Part shown: in pieces, positions 25,801-31,349 of the stretch
Layout of the letters: each line of letters opens with the position of its first letter
Position numbering within the stretch: the stretch's first letter is position 1
Source: Methylobacterium jeotgali
Lineage (GTDB): Bacteria; Pseudomonadota; Alphaproteobacteria; Rhizobiales; Beijerinckiaceae
Direction of reading: 5' to 3'
NCBI RefSeq assembly: GCF_022179345.1
Contig: NZ_BPQR01000058.1
Location: 1-41,150 of the forward strand
Length of the DNA: 41,150 nt
Notes under the pieces: generated by a model
Told to the model about the DNA's origin: nothing
Seen by the model: only the letters and a program-made list of their open reading frames with translations
The model's database searches: none
Position numbers and translations under genes: made by a program

Positions 25801-26356
25801 GGCCACGCCGAACCAACGTTGGGAAGCTTCTGCCTGGCTGAACCCTCATCGCTGCAGCGCTCGCGTCGTCATCGCGTTCATGGACGGTAACGGAAACGCT
25901 CTCACGACGGTGGCGTCGAGCAACGTCGTCAACAATGACAGTAACGGCAGCGACCTGACAGGCTACAAGCGTGTGGGCTGCTTCGCTCTGGCGCCCGGCG
26001 GCACGGTGTTCGTTCGCATCCAGATAGAGGCCTACGCCAATGGACAGGGAAGTCCCTATCTTTTCTTCACCCAGCCCCACCTCGGCGTCGCGCTGCCGAA
26101 CCAGGCCGAGCTGAGCCCCTGGTCGCCGGGCGGCGGCCAGATGGCGAAGCTCAACTCTGGCAACATCGGCGTCTATATGGCGGCCGCGACCATTGGCGAC
26201 GCGCAGGTCGGCACGCTCTCGGCGAACAAGATCTCGGTCAATCAGCTCTCGGCCTTCACCGTCGACCTCGGTGAGGTCACGGCGGGTCGGGCGCGCTCGG
26301 GTGATAGCAAGTTCGTGATCGACTTCAACGCCCGCTACCTCGCCATCTGGGACTGA
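19862..26356 (+). CDS. Tail tip attachment protein, J-like (host specificity)
   Basis: A 2164-residue central tail-tip protein. Residues about 1-770 contain the gpJ hub-like core, including an N-terminal segment LLLAISEGPIDGFVDG typical of this family and a probable inserted beta domain (about 160-310, rich in Trp, Pro and Gly). About 770-1290 holds some five fibronectin-III-like repeats (e.g. GYRVYQSFNQG; YLSWSNPTDNDLSYLEVY). From about 1300 the repeated 'A-N-S-I-x-x-G-x-I' pattern forms a helical linker with two related jelly-roll-like domains (about 1383-1570 and 1910-2087), each ending Q-x-E-L-S-P. The C-terminal part probably contacts the receptor. The start ATG overlaps the gpI TGA by one base. 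The family is firm; domain borders are approximate and the receptor is unknown. Confidence 0.92.
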   Translation: MALGLKGRKGSTTTSRKATRHDDTLFATDTVELLLAISEGPIDGFVDGAASFYVGDVPLLDKGSNTPNISNFELRMLRGTNPADSIRLNLGGLSSSKNVGLELRTAGQAIVTQGDKTQIDYIDIRIVVQQLLSLSAEGGEFPTGVEFKIEIKPRSASTWQIPFDNQPPPPVENTSGASNYRPGASTPGTVINDSYRETYVSPGTATQPVPKATGAMWFLSDLTPWSPRIWNGTSWQVPNGLASGSRSGYAIWTWTDYDGASRTAWYSPSGTAPPPGTLGVGDFLLTPQSGEQVYAFNDTSWVSTKQFDTPAIAAPGVIQIAGLTRSPYPKDYRIPVARINEPYDVRLTRISPVSDKTVVRNITFESIQEVKRDVVSFPDLALAWLTIKATDTFTQVPDFTGVYRGIRVPVPSNHVFNETTNLSEFPGIWDGTFKIAYTNNPSWHAYNFIKNSRYGKNAYYPEVPDQWDFYEFGKHCSAHGFRFNEYIQDPRSTNELINYIVGIAGGRYVDRGDGYSTVIWDADDQVAQAIFAPENTVEGSFSYSFTDAAERKNDFKVSFKNPGLNYREDRVRVYDQNTIDVNGRNAEEFVAVGCRDPEEAVKRGRLRLATSLTEKIIVSFKTNRMGRYLLPFQVILIADDQSTNVISGRVKNSAALPTGTSVLPLRDQIYLEAGVSYSIQFTLSNGNGGLKVVTYPLTVATPGLQSQLQLSQALSEPLPEYAVFSIGAPKPFRIVSITQDKDEPDQIEITAIEVNRLKWAFVDGTVELRDLVALQTGPLSRYVYPVTGAQIVPEITADGRYNLLATWNPTETKLNRGYRVYQSFNQGPMSLVAEPSDTLYRIESPAAGTYILSIVAVGLDNVTESPPVTVSYVVASTTSIRSVAPPKNLRLVNEPAAPLFYAINPQFTWEAAEDPLVIKYIVEVLNGAGAVLYTERVEGQLVFSYTLAQNKASNGGVALRAFTVRVRSIDMTGSFSEPVTLAVNKPAPPAVVPDLQPAGLSVVVSYERPALTTDIAGALVWMEQASGYDPLQKVPAYDGELNPVFIKGEKGKTYYVRVALYDSYGKSGLNISAEKSISIGTDLIDTVAPIIPDAPSLSTTLDKSVDGKVSASVTATWAASPSTNFGRFEVRFRETATGNWGPAENVGAGLAITKRNLLPGTVYQAQLRAVNQDGFAASGWSATAEITSAANTAPPGAITGLVAVGGFERAYLSWSNPTDNDLSYLEVYAGTSNVFANATRIATLSPRDTTYQDPLSTTGTKFYWVRPFNSSKVGSTSITGPVSATSVALVGAQIGAGIIDQTKVASSLALVETVSVLPTTGNFVGRQAYLTADSKLYRFSTLGWTREVDGADLRANSILAGAIAAGAVKAAQLDAGAVTASKLAIQSANQFFNGDLAQGMRGFAVAYKTITIPTGVQVGPSVWGPDGLPKQLQLYATGTPSSGQVMDADCYRIDGNGNNTFYSVTGGQTYEFSAAVSAHRSSALCYISWLDASQNFISQPASATVYNNQSTGGPISTFQRVGLIAVAPSNAVYAKPSFRLIADGTVNPIVFVSAIMWAGARTGQTELSPYVDPTVTAIDGANLFTGSLNANRIIAGSMTTDRFTAGTIDAAIIVAGSIKVGMLDASVLTAANITVSGATRLSSWLGGTDTTKINGGAIEANSIRTNSIQIGARGISVVGIEFQMGRDGNGNLTNTIQWTAGYVLYINDSGVVASSQISAGSVPTGGGFYYIFWQKGAGVFIAADTNSYPSYLSNPDLVLMASTGSATGLAVFYGGTVIDGTKITTLSITAAQIAANQIQTQHMQANSIQGDRIAAGSLVAEKIASGTITAAIVYIGNDRMYLQNSNGPRLMVYDTNGVNRVAMGELSGNGSNVYGAIFRNAQNQIVMDTTGLGGAGIGVPGTGLLASGGSANVLDNATFDLGTAGWLNYSNTTIAGYGIDLSASYALSNGHTYWLGGANGDNGAVYIVYANRADGRIYYPATPNQRWEASAWLNPHRCSARVVIAFMDGNGNALTTVASSNVVNNDSNGSDLTGYKRVGCFALAPGGTVFVRIQIEAYANGQGSPYLFFTQPHLGVALPNQAELSPWSPGGGQMAKLNSGNIGVYMAAATIGDAQVGTLSANKISVNQLSAFTVDLGEVTAGRARSGDSKFVIDFNARYLAIWD

Positions 26357-26360
26357 CGCC

Positions 26361-26801
26361 ATGACGATGCGTCTTCTCTGCGGGCGGCACCCGGCGACGG
26401 GTGAGACCGGCTTCTGGATTGCGAAGCCAGGCTACGACTGCGTCAACGACGATCGCACCGATCGCACCAAGTTCCTGTTCTCCTCCAGCTTCGCGGGCCG
26501 CCGGCCGTTCCGCACGCTCGCCAGCGGGCAGACCGCGTCGAACACGCCGATCTACCTGCCGGGGTCCCTCGCCAGCCTCGGAGGCACGCCGGCCCTCGTC
26601 TATCGACCGATGAACAACGCGACGCAGGAGCGGCAGAACAACCTCTACGGGACGCAAAACGACGGCGCCGGCAACGCCTTCGCCTACACCGAGTTCTTCA
26701 ACCGCTTCGTCGACGGCAACCCGGCTCAGTTCCTGATCCTGAACAGCCAGACGCCCTCCTCGACGGGCTTCCTGCTCCGCTACATGGTCCTGCTTCTCTG
26801 A
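26361..26801 (+). CDS. Hypothetical tail accessory protein A
   Basis: A 146-residue protein after the J-like gene, first of three small genes with a shared layout. The N-terminal FWIAKPGYDCVNDDRTDRTKFLFSS is echoed in the next product, and the C-terminus ends in a hydrophobic strand (RYMVLLL). This size, position and beta-rich nature fit small tail-tip or fibre-tip proteins. It has five bases to the J stop and a one-base overlap with the next gene. No known family recognised. Confidence 0.6.
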   Translation: MTMRLLCGRHPATGETGFWIAKPGYDCVNDDRTDRTKFLFSSSFAGRRPFRTLASGQTASNTPIYLPGSLASLGGTPALVYRPMNNATQERQNNLYGTQNDGAGNAFAYTEFFNRFVDGNPAQFLILNSQTPSSTGFLLRYMVLLL

Positions 26802-27178
26802 TGGCCAAGCGCGTCATCATACGGCCCGGCTTCATCCGGGTCTCGCGGCCGGGCTATGATGTCGACACAGCCTCGGAACGAGACCTCCTGCTGTCGCTCG
26901 GAGCACGCAACAACCAGATCATCCAGCGTGGTCAGGCGACGATGACTCTGGTCAATCAGGCCGGCGCCATCAACACCTACCAGAGTAATGTCTGGTTCCC
27001 TACGCAGGCAACAGCCCCGGATTTCTGGTTCGGGATCACGACCAGCGTGGTGACAAACGATGGAACAACATACACCGTCGTCTCCTATACTGACCATCTA
27101 TTCGTAGAGGTCAAGGTCGTGAGTGCCACACTGACCACAGTACCATACCTGATCTTTCGCAAGAGGCTGTCCGGCTGA
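26801..27178 (+). CDS. Hypothetical tail accessory protein B
   Basis: A 125-residue protein. Its start FIRVSRPGYDVDTASERDLLLS parallels protein A (W-I-A-K-P-G-Y-D-C), and it ends in YLIFRKRL. Coding bases are less GC-rich than the neighbours, notably around 27040-27160. The ATG overlaps the previous TGA and its TGA overlaps the next ATG by one base each, so the trio is translated as a unit. Function unknown; a receptor-binding or tail-tip role is inferred only from position. Confidence 0.6.
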   Translation: MAKRVIIRPGFIRVSRPGYDVDTASERDLLLSLGARNNQIIQRGQATMTLVNQAGAINTYQSNVWFPTQATAPDFWFGITTSVVTNDGTTYTVVSYTDHLFVEVKVVSATLTTVPYLIFRKRLSG

Positions 27179-27612
27179 TGTTCCTCGACATGAACGGCCC
27201 CGACTTCTTCCGCGTCCAGAAGGGGGCCAACACGGGCCGCATCAGCGACGTCCTCGACCCGGACGTGATGTTCTCCGGCGTCTATGACGACGGACAGGGG
27301 CTGTACTTCGAGCAGGCCGTCAGCGCACCCGGTCTGTCGACGAACAGCTACACCGTATCCTACGGCACGACGTTTGGCGTCACCCCCATCGTGTTCGCGG
27401 CGCTCCGGCTCACCCAGAGCGTCGTGCAGGACGGAAAGACCCTCTTCAACACCGGAGAGATCATCGCGGCACCCTGCTTCGGGCAATACAATCGCTTCGG
27501 TGCGGGTCGCGTCGTCAACTACGGCTTCTACATTGTGACCGGGACAAGCAACATGACTGTTGTTGTGAACGGCTTCACCGGTACGGCCTACTTGCTCGTG
27601 ATGGACATCTAA
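27178..27612 (+). CDS. Hypothetical tail accessory protein C
   Basis: A 144-residue beta-rich protein, third of the trio. It opens with DFFRVQKGANTGRISDVLDPDVMFSGVY, comparable with the opening of A and B, and closes with a hydrophobic strand YLLVMDI. The body is rich in Gly, Thr, Val and Tyr, as in fibre-tip domains. It is separated by one base from the DUF4376-like gene. No family recognised. Confidence 0.6.
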   Translation: MFLDMNGPDFFRVQKGANTGRISDVLDPDVMFSGVYDDGQGLYFEQAVSAPGLSTNSYTVSYGTTFGVTPIVFAALRLTQSVVQDGKTLFNTGEIIAAPCFGQYNRFGAGRVVNYGFYIVTGTSNMTVVVNGFTGTAYLLVMDI

Positions 27613-27613
27613 G

Positions 27614-28339
27614 ATGATCGTATCCTATGACAACGTGACCCGAGCCATCGTTGGCACTGCCGAGACCGTCAACGTCGAGGGACTCAAGACTGTTCTCACG
27701 CAGCGGGGGGTTCCTCACCTGGAGTGGCAGGGTGCTCTGCCGGACACCATCGAGCGGCTGTGGGTGACGCCCGGCGGCGGGCTCGCCCTGCGCGAGCCGA
27801 TGCCCTTCCCGGTGCCGGCCGACCTGGCGCTCGCCGCCCCCTACACTGTGGCCCTGCCGGCCGGCGCCCCTGCCGGTGCCGTCTGCGAGCCCGCCGCCGG
27901 CACCGTGCTCGGCTCTGGGCTGCACGCGGTGGTGGTTCGGGCACCAGGGTTCCACGACGCGCGCTATGCCGTCGAGGTTCATACGCCCGAGGACGAGCAG
28001 GCCCGGCTCATCGCAATCGCCGAGGATCTTCGCTGGCGCCGCGAGACGGGCGGCACGGTTTGGGACGGACACCCGGTCTACACCGACGATCGGGCAAAAA
28101 CCCTCATCATGGGCTCGGTGATGAGCGCGCAGCTCGACCCGACCTACCGGACCACCTGGCAGTTCCGCGATGGGACCTCGCAAGAGCTGGGAGCGGCTGA
28201 GATCGTTGCGCTGGGCCGCGCCCTCGGCGCGCACGTCGCAGCCGCCTTCGCGGTCTTCAAGGATGTCAAGTCCGACATCCTGAACAACACGATCACAACG
28301 GAAGAACAGATCGAGGATCGGTTCGTAGCGTCGGACTGA
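27614..28339 (+). CDS. Tail protein with DUF4376-like domain
   Basis: A 241-residue product. Residues about 125-235 resemble DUF4376, a domain found at the ends of many phage tail fibre or fibre-assembly proteins: R-R-E-T-G-G-T-V-W-D-G-H-P-V-Y-T-D-D-R-A-K, then a helix-rich part ending HVAAAFAVFKDV. The N-terminal 120 residues are Pro/Ala-rich beta sequence of unknown fold. Its place at the end of the tail genes fits a tail fibre connector or chaperone. The function of DUF4376 is not established, so only a tail-associated role is suggested. Confidence 0.65.
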   Translation: MIVSYDNVTRAIVGTAETVNVEGLKTVLTQRGVPHLEWQGALPDTIERLWVTPGGGLALREPMPFPVPADLALAAPYTVALPAGAPAGAVCEPAAGTVLGSGLHAVVVRAPGFHDARYAVEVHTPEDEQARLIAIAEDLRWRRETGGTVWDGHPVYTDDRAKTLIMGSVMSAQLDPTYRTTWQFRDGTSQELGAAEIVALGRALGAHVAAAFAVFKDVKSDILNNTITTEEQIEDRFVASD

Positions 28340-28413
28340 TCCAGTGCCAGAACTCTTCCCATAAGAGATAGGGGAAGTCTATCGGCTGCTAGTAGGGGCG
28401 CCTATATCTGGGC

Positions 28414-28596
28414 ATGCCCCGCGGGAAAGCCATCATGACCTACGGCACGCAGTCGGATCGACTGCGTGTTGCGGCTATGGCGAAGCTGAAGAAGCTCTCG
28501 ATCAGCGAGTATCTTCTTCAGTTTATCCGGGACGACTACCGCGCCGTCTACGGCGAGACGCCCCCGGAGAAGCTCGATGCCCGCGTCCAGTGCTGA
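28414..28596 (+). CDS. Small RHH-like protein overlapping the endolysin start
   Basis: A 60-residue product (53 if it starts at ATG 28435, which has GGGAAAG just upstream and may be the true start). The pattern QSDRLRVAAMAKLKKL-SISEYLLQFIRDDY matches a ribbon-helix-helix: a strand, helix A, a turn with Ser-x-Ser-Glu, then helix B. Its end overlaps the endolysin gene by 20 bases. The 74-base gap before it is AT-richer, with two TAGGGG repeats and a weak hairpin (28355-28377). It could regulate lysis genes or recognise the GGTACG palindromes; neither is shown. Confidence 0.5.
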   Translation: MPRGKAIMTYGTQSDRLRVAAMAKLKKLSISEYLLQFIRDDYRAVYGETPPEKLDARVQC

Positions 28597-29326
28597 GCGC
28601 CTCGAGCGCTGTCTCCCCTACATCTTCGAGGGCGAAGGCGGCTACACGGCGAACCCGAAGGATCCGGGCAACTGGACCGGGGGCAAGGTCGGCAAGGGGA
28701 CCCTGAAGGGTACCAAGTTCGGCATCGCGGCCAACTCCTTCCCGGACCTCGACATCAAGAACCTGACCAAGGCCCAGGCCGCGGAGATCTATCGGTCTCG
28801 CTACTGGGACCAGGCCGGGTGTCAGCTCCTGCCCGATGGCGTGGACCTGCCGATCTTCGACGTCTCGGTGAACTCCGGCCCCGGGCGGGCGAACACCTTT
28901 CGCAAGGCCACCGAGGCCGTGATCGAGGCTGTCGCCCGCATCAAGGCGATCTCGGGCAAGCGCCGCGCCTTCTACCAGGGGCTGTCGACGTTCAAGACGT
29001 TCGGCAAGGGCTGGCTCGCTCGCGTCTCGAAGATCGAGGCCGCCGCGATCAAGATGGCGCTCGCTGCCGCCGGCGCGAGTCCGGTGCTCGTCGCCAAGCA
29101 GCTGCAGGCCGAGGCCGGGCTGTCCCAGACCAAGGTCAAGCAGGGCACCGTCGCTGCGACCGGTACGACCGCCACGGGTGGCGCCGTCGCCTCGCAGGGC
29201 ACCGACTGGCTGCAGATCGGGCTCGCCGTGGCCGTCGTCGCCGTGGCGGTGCTGATCGCCCTCCATTTCATCCGCGCCCACGGGGAGCGCGCTCAGGCCT
29301 TCCAGGCCGAGGCACTGAAGGTCTGA
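28577..29326 (+). CDS. Endolysin, GH108 muramidase with C-terminal membrane segment
   Basis: A 249-residue cell-wall hydrolase of the glycoside hydrolase 108 family, which cuts the glycan backbone of peptidoglycan. The N-terminal motif EGEGGYTANPKDPGNWTGG (18-36) contains the family's catalytic Glu (E20 in EGGY). It is followed by GTKFGIAANSFP and YRSRYWDQAG, both typical. The C-terminus has a single strong membrane helix (about 211-232, WLQIGLAVAVVAVAVLIAL) and a short charged tail. This may hold the enzyme in the inner membrane until the holin acts. It lies directly upstream of the holin-like gene (4 bases). Confidence 0.88.
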   Translation: MPASSAERLERCLPYIFEGEGGYTANPKDPGNWTGGKVGKGTLKGTKFGIAANSFPDLDIKNLTKAQAAEIYRSRYWDQAGCQLLPDGVDLPIFDVSVNSGPGRANTFRKATEAVIEAVARIKAISGKRRAFYQGLSTFKTFGKGWLARVSKIEAAAIKMALAAAGASPVLVAKQLQAEAGLSQTKVKQGTVAATGTTATGGAVASQGTDWLQIGLAVAVVAVAVLIALHFIRAHGERAQAFQAEALKV

Positions 29327-29329
29327 GCC

Positions 29330-29938
29330 ATGAACCTCGACTTCTCTTCGGTGAATTGGGGGCCGGTCGCCGGCCAGCTCATGAAGATCGGCGCACCGGT
29401 CCTCGGTACCGTCATCGGCGGTCTGCCGGGCGCGCTCGCCGGCCAGCTGATCGGATCGCTGGCCGATGCCATCGGTGCGGACCCGACGCCTGAGAGCGTG
29501 TCCTCCAAGCTGCAGGAGCCGGGTGCGCAGGAAGCAGCGCGCACCTTCGAGCAGGATAATCGGGAGCGCCTCGAGGAGCTGGCCGAGAAGACCCGTCAGG
29601 TTCAGATCGAGCAGGCGAACCTGTCGCTGCGCGCCGAGGTCACGGCGGGCGATCGGTTCCAGCGCTGGGCGCGGCCCTTCAACATGTACTGCGTCGGTGC
29701 CGTCACGCTGAGCTACGGGCTTTGCTGCGTGGCCGCCGCGGTCAACACGATCGTCACGAAGGACCCCACCGCCCTCACCCACCTGGTGAGCGTCGGCGGC
29801 GCCCTTACGGGCGTGCTGATCCCGGCTGGCGCTGTGGCCGGCGTCACTGCCTGGCAGCAGACCAAGGAGAAGCTCGCTGGGGTCGTTCAGCGCCCGCCGC
29901 CGGCCGTCTTGGTCCCCGGAAAGGTCATCAAGAAGTAG
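29330..29938 (+). CDS. Holin, 3-TM gene-transfer-agent type
   Basis: A 202-residue membrane protein after the endolysin. It has a Gly-rich hydrophobic N-terminal region (about 12-45), an amphipathic charged helix (60-110, QEAARTFEQDNRERLEELAEK), then W-A-R-P-F-N-M and two membrane helices (about 118-140 and 148-172). The R-W-x-R-P motif before the helices is characteristic of the 3-TM holin family first described for gene transfer agents. Holins form the pores that release or activate the endolysin. Start ATG 29330, stop followed by AGGAG for the next gene. Confidence 0.8.
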   Translation: MNLDFSSVNWGPVAGQLMKIGAPVLGTVIGGLPGALAGQLIGSLADAIGADPTPESVSSKLQEPGAQEAARTFEQDNRERLEELAEKTRQVQIEQANLSLRAEVTAGDRFQRWARPFNMYCVGAVTLSYGLCCVAAAVNTIVTKDPTALTHLVSVGGALTGVLIPAGAVAGVTAWQQTKEKLAGVVQRPPPAVLVPGKVIKK

Positions 29939-29948
29939 GAGCAGGCCG

Positions 29949-30362
29949 GTGAAGCAGCTGCGCTTTCGGCGCGGCAGCATGCCTGATGTCCCGCTTCATC
30001 AGCGTGATCGGGACAGCGAGCTGCTGTCACACGGCGCCTTCGATGCCCGGGGCAATCAACCCCGCATCATCGAGTTCTCGGATCTACACATGGATCTTCA
30101 AGAGATCCTGTACCGAATGGATGAGGCTCAAGTCGAGAATTTGAAGACCGGCCTTCATATCCTCGTCCGCCTTGAGCCGGAAGACTTTGCCCGGGTTCGC
30201 GCTGCACTCAAAGCTGTCAGCGTCATCGCGGTTCTATGGAGGGTGCTGAAATGGTCGGTGGCGTCCTTCTTCGCGGGGCTCGCAGCAGTCGTTGTTGCCG
30301 GCGATCAACTTCAGAAGATCTGGGGTTGGGTCACAAATGCTCTCAAGGTGTTCAAGTCATGA
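29949..30362 (+). CDS. Small membrane protein of the lysis region
   Basis: A 137-residue protein with a soluble N-terminal part (1-85, with an acidic helix MDLQEILYRMDEAQVENLK) and one hydrophobic C-terminal segment (about 88-115, VIAVLWRVLKWSVASFFAGLAAVVV may be split in two). Start GTG 29949 has AGGAG 7 bases upstream. It overlaps the next gene as ATGA. Position in the lysis cassette suggests a second holin, antiholin or inner-membrane spanin, but it lacks the long periplasmic coil of classic spanins. Unknown. Confidence 0.55.
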   Translation: MKQLRFRRGSMPDVPLHQRDRDSELLSHGAFDARGNQPRIIEFSDLHMDLQEILYRMDEAQVENLKTGLHILVRLEPEDFARVRAALKAVSVIAVLWRVLKWSVASFFAGLAAVVVAGDQLQKIWGWVTNALKVFKS

Positions 30363-30871
30363 AGCACTGGATCACCAAGTTCGCTGTCGCCACCTTCATC
30401 TTGACCGTGGGTGGTTGCGGCGGCTGGCTCGGGTCGAAGATCCAGAACAAGGGCTATCCTCTCTCGATCATCGAGCGCGTGAACCTCACTCCGGTGGTCA
30501 AGCCTGGTGAGGCGATCATGCTGGCTCAACACGCCGATCGAAAGGACCAGTGCGACGTCGTCGTCAAGCGCGTCATTCGTACCTCGAGCGGACAACGGAT
30601 GCCGGTCAAGCAAACGTTCGAGGAGGATTTCGGACCCTTGGGCGGCGACAAGTACCTGCTTCCCATCCCCACCGATCCCGCCGCCACGCTCGGGCCGGCA
30701 GTCATGTACTCGAAGGCCTACAGCTGGTGCTCGTGGCTCGACTACATCCAGCCGTCTGAGGCCGAGAGCTGGACGCTCAACTTCAGCTTCGCTGAAGACA
30801 CGGTGCGAGAAGATCCGCCCGAGACCTTCGCGCGGATCGGCGTCAAATCCGCCAGCGTTGGCAAGAAGTAG
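30359..30871 (+). CDS. Exported protein of the lysis region, possible lipoprotein
   Basis: A 170-residue product. The start ATG 30359 overlaps the previous TGA (ATGA). The N-terminus is a signal-like segment: Lys/His start, hydrophobic FAVATFILTVGG, then Cys20, an imperfect lipobox (V-G-G-C). The mature part is mixed, with WCSWLDYIQPSEAESW. Together with the preceding membrane protein it might be a spanin-like pair, but it is larger than typical outer spanins. Alternatively a superinfection-exclusion or envelope lipoprotein. Kept as unknown exported protein. Confidence 0.5.
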   Translation: MKHWITKFAVATFILTVGGCGGWLGSKIQNKGYPLSIIERVNLTPVVKPGEAIMLAQHADRKDQCDVVVKRVIRTSSGQRMPVKQTFEEDFGPLGGDKYLLPIPTDPAATLGPAVMYSKAYSWCSWLDYIQPSEAESWTLNFSFAEDTVREDPPETFARIGVKSASVGKK

Positions 30872-30934
30872 TTCGATCTTAATCCGACAGCATTCGTCGC
30901 TATATGTGGCGGATCTCTACTCGTGGAGCCAGCG

Positions 30935-31348
30935 ATGAGCCTGACGAAGTACGACAAGGGGCTCTTCTCTGGAAGCGCCGGGATGGGTCTCGATCGTGTT
31001 CAGGCCGGTGTTCGCCTGGATGACGGCTCTTGGGCCGACGCCGTCGTCATCCTGCGCGACCCGGTCGCCCTCACCACGGTCTACGCAGACGTCCTCATGC
31101 CGAACTGGACCAAGGTCGCCACGGTCACCAAGTCGACGCGCGCCCTGCGGATCGGCATGCCCGGCAGCGCCAGCGTCTTTGACGTCGAGTGGGTCTCCGT
31201 CCCGGCCGGCGATCCGGCGCCGAGCAACTCCCTCCCCTACGGAGAGGCCATTCTCGGTGGCGAGGACTTCCCCGCCGGCCTCCCTCTCGGAGACATCTAC
31301 GCGCGCTCGGCGAGCGGCGCCGCGGTGATCGTCAAGACCGGAGCCTGA
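30935..31348 (+). CDS. Hypothetical protein upstream of the SGNH hydrolase
   Basis: A 137-residue protein, beta-rich, with no recognised family. ATG 30935 has GGAG 6 bases upstream; the frame could also start at GTG 30923. It ends with GGEDFPAGLPLGDIYARSASGAAVIVKTGA, a Gly/Ala-rich tail like those of virion decoration or fibre proteins. One base separates it from the SGNH gene, so the two probably act together as virion accessories. The 63 bases before it hold no clear promoter or terminator. Confidence 0.55.
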   Translation: MSLTKYDKGLFSGSAGMGLDRVQAGVRLDDGSWADAVVILRDPVALTTVYADVLMPNWTKVATVTKSTRALRIGMPGSASVFDVEWVSVPAGDPAPSNSLPYGEAILGGEDFPAGLPLGDIYARSASGAAVIVKTGA

Positions 31349-31349
31349 G

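Noticed and set aside
23930..26362. An 810-codon frame antisense to the J-like gene
   Set aside because: It is a GC-bias shadow of the J-like gene. The product is low in structure and has no family features.
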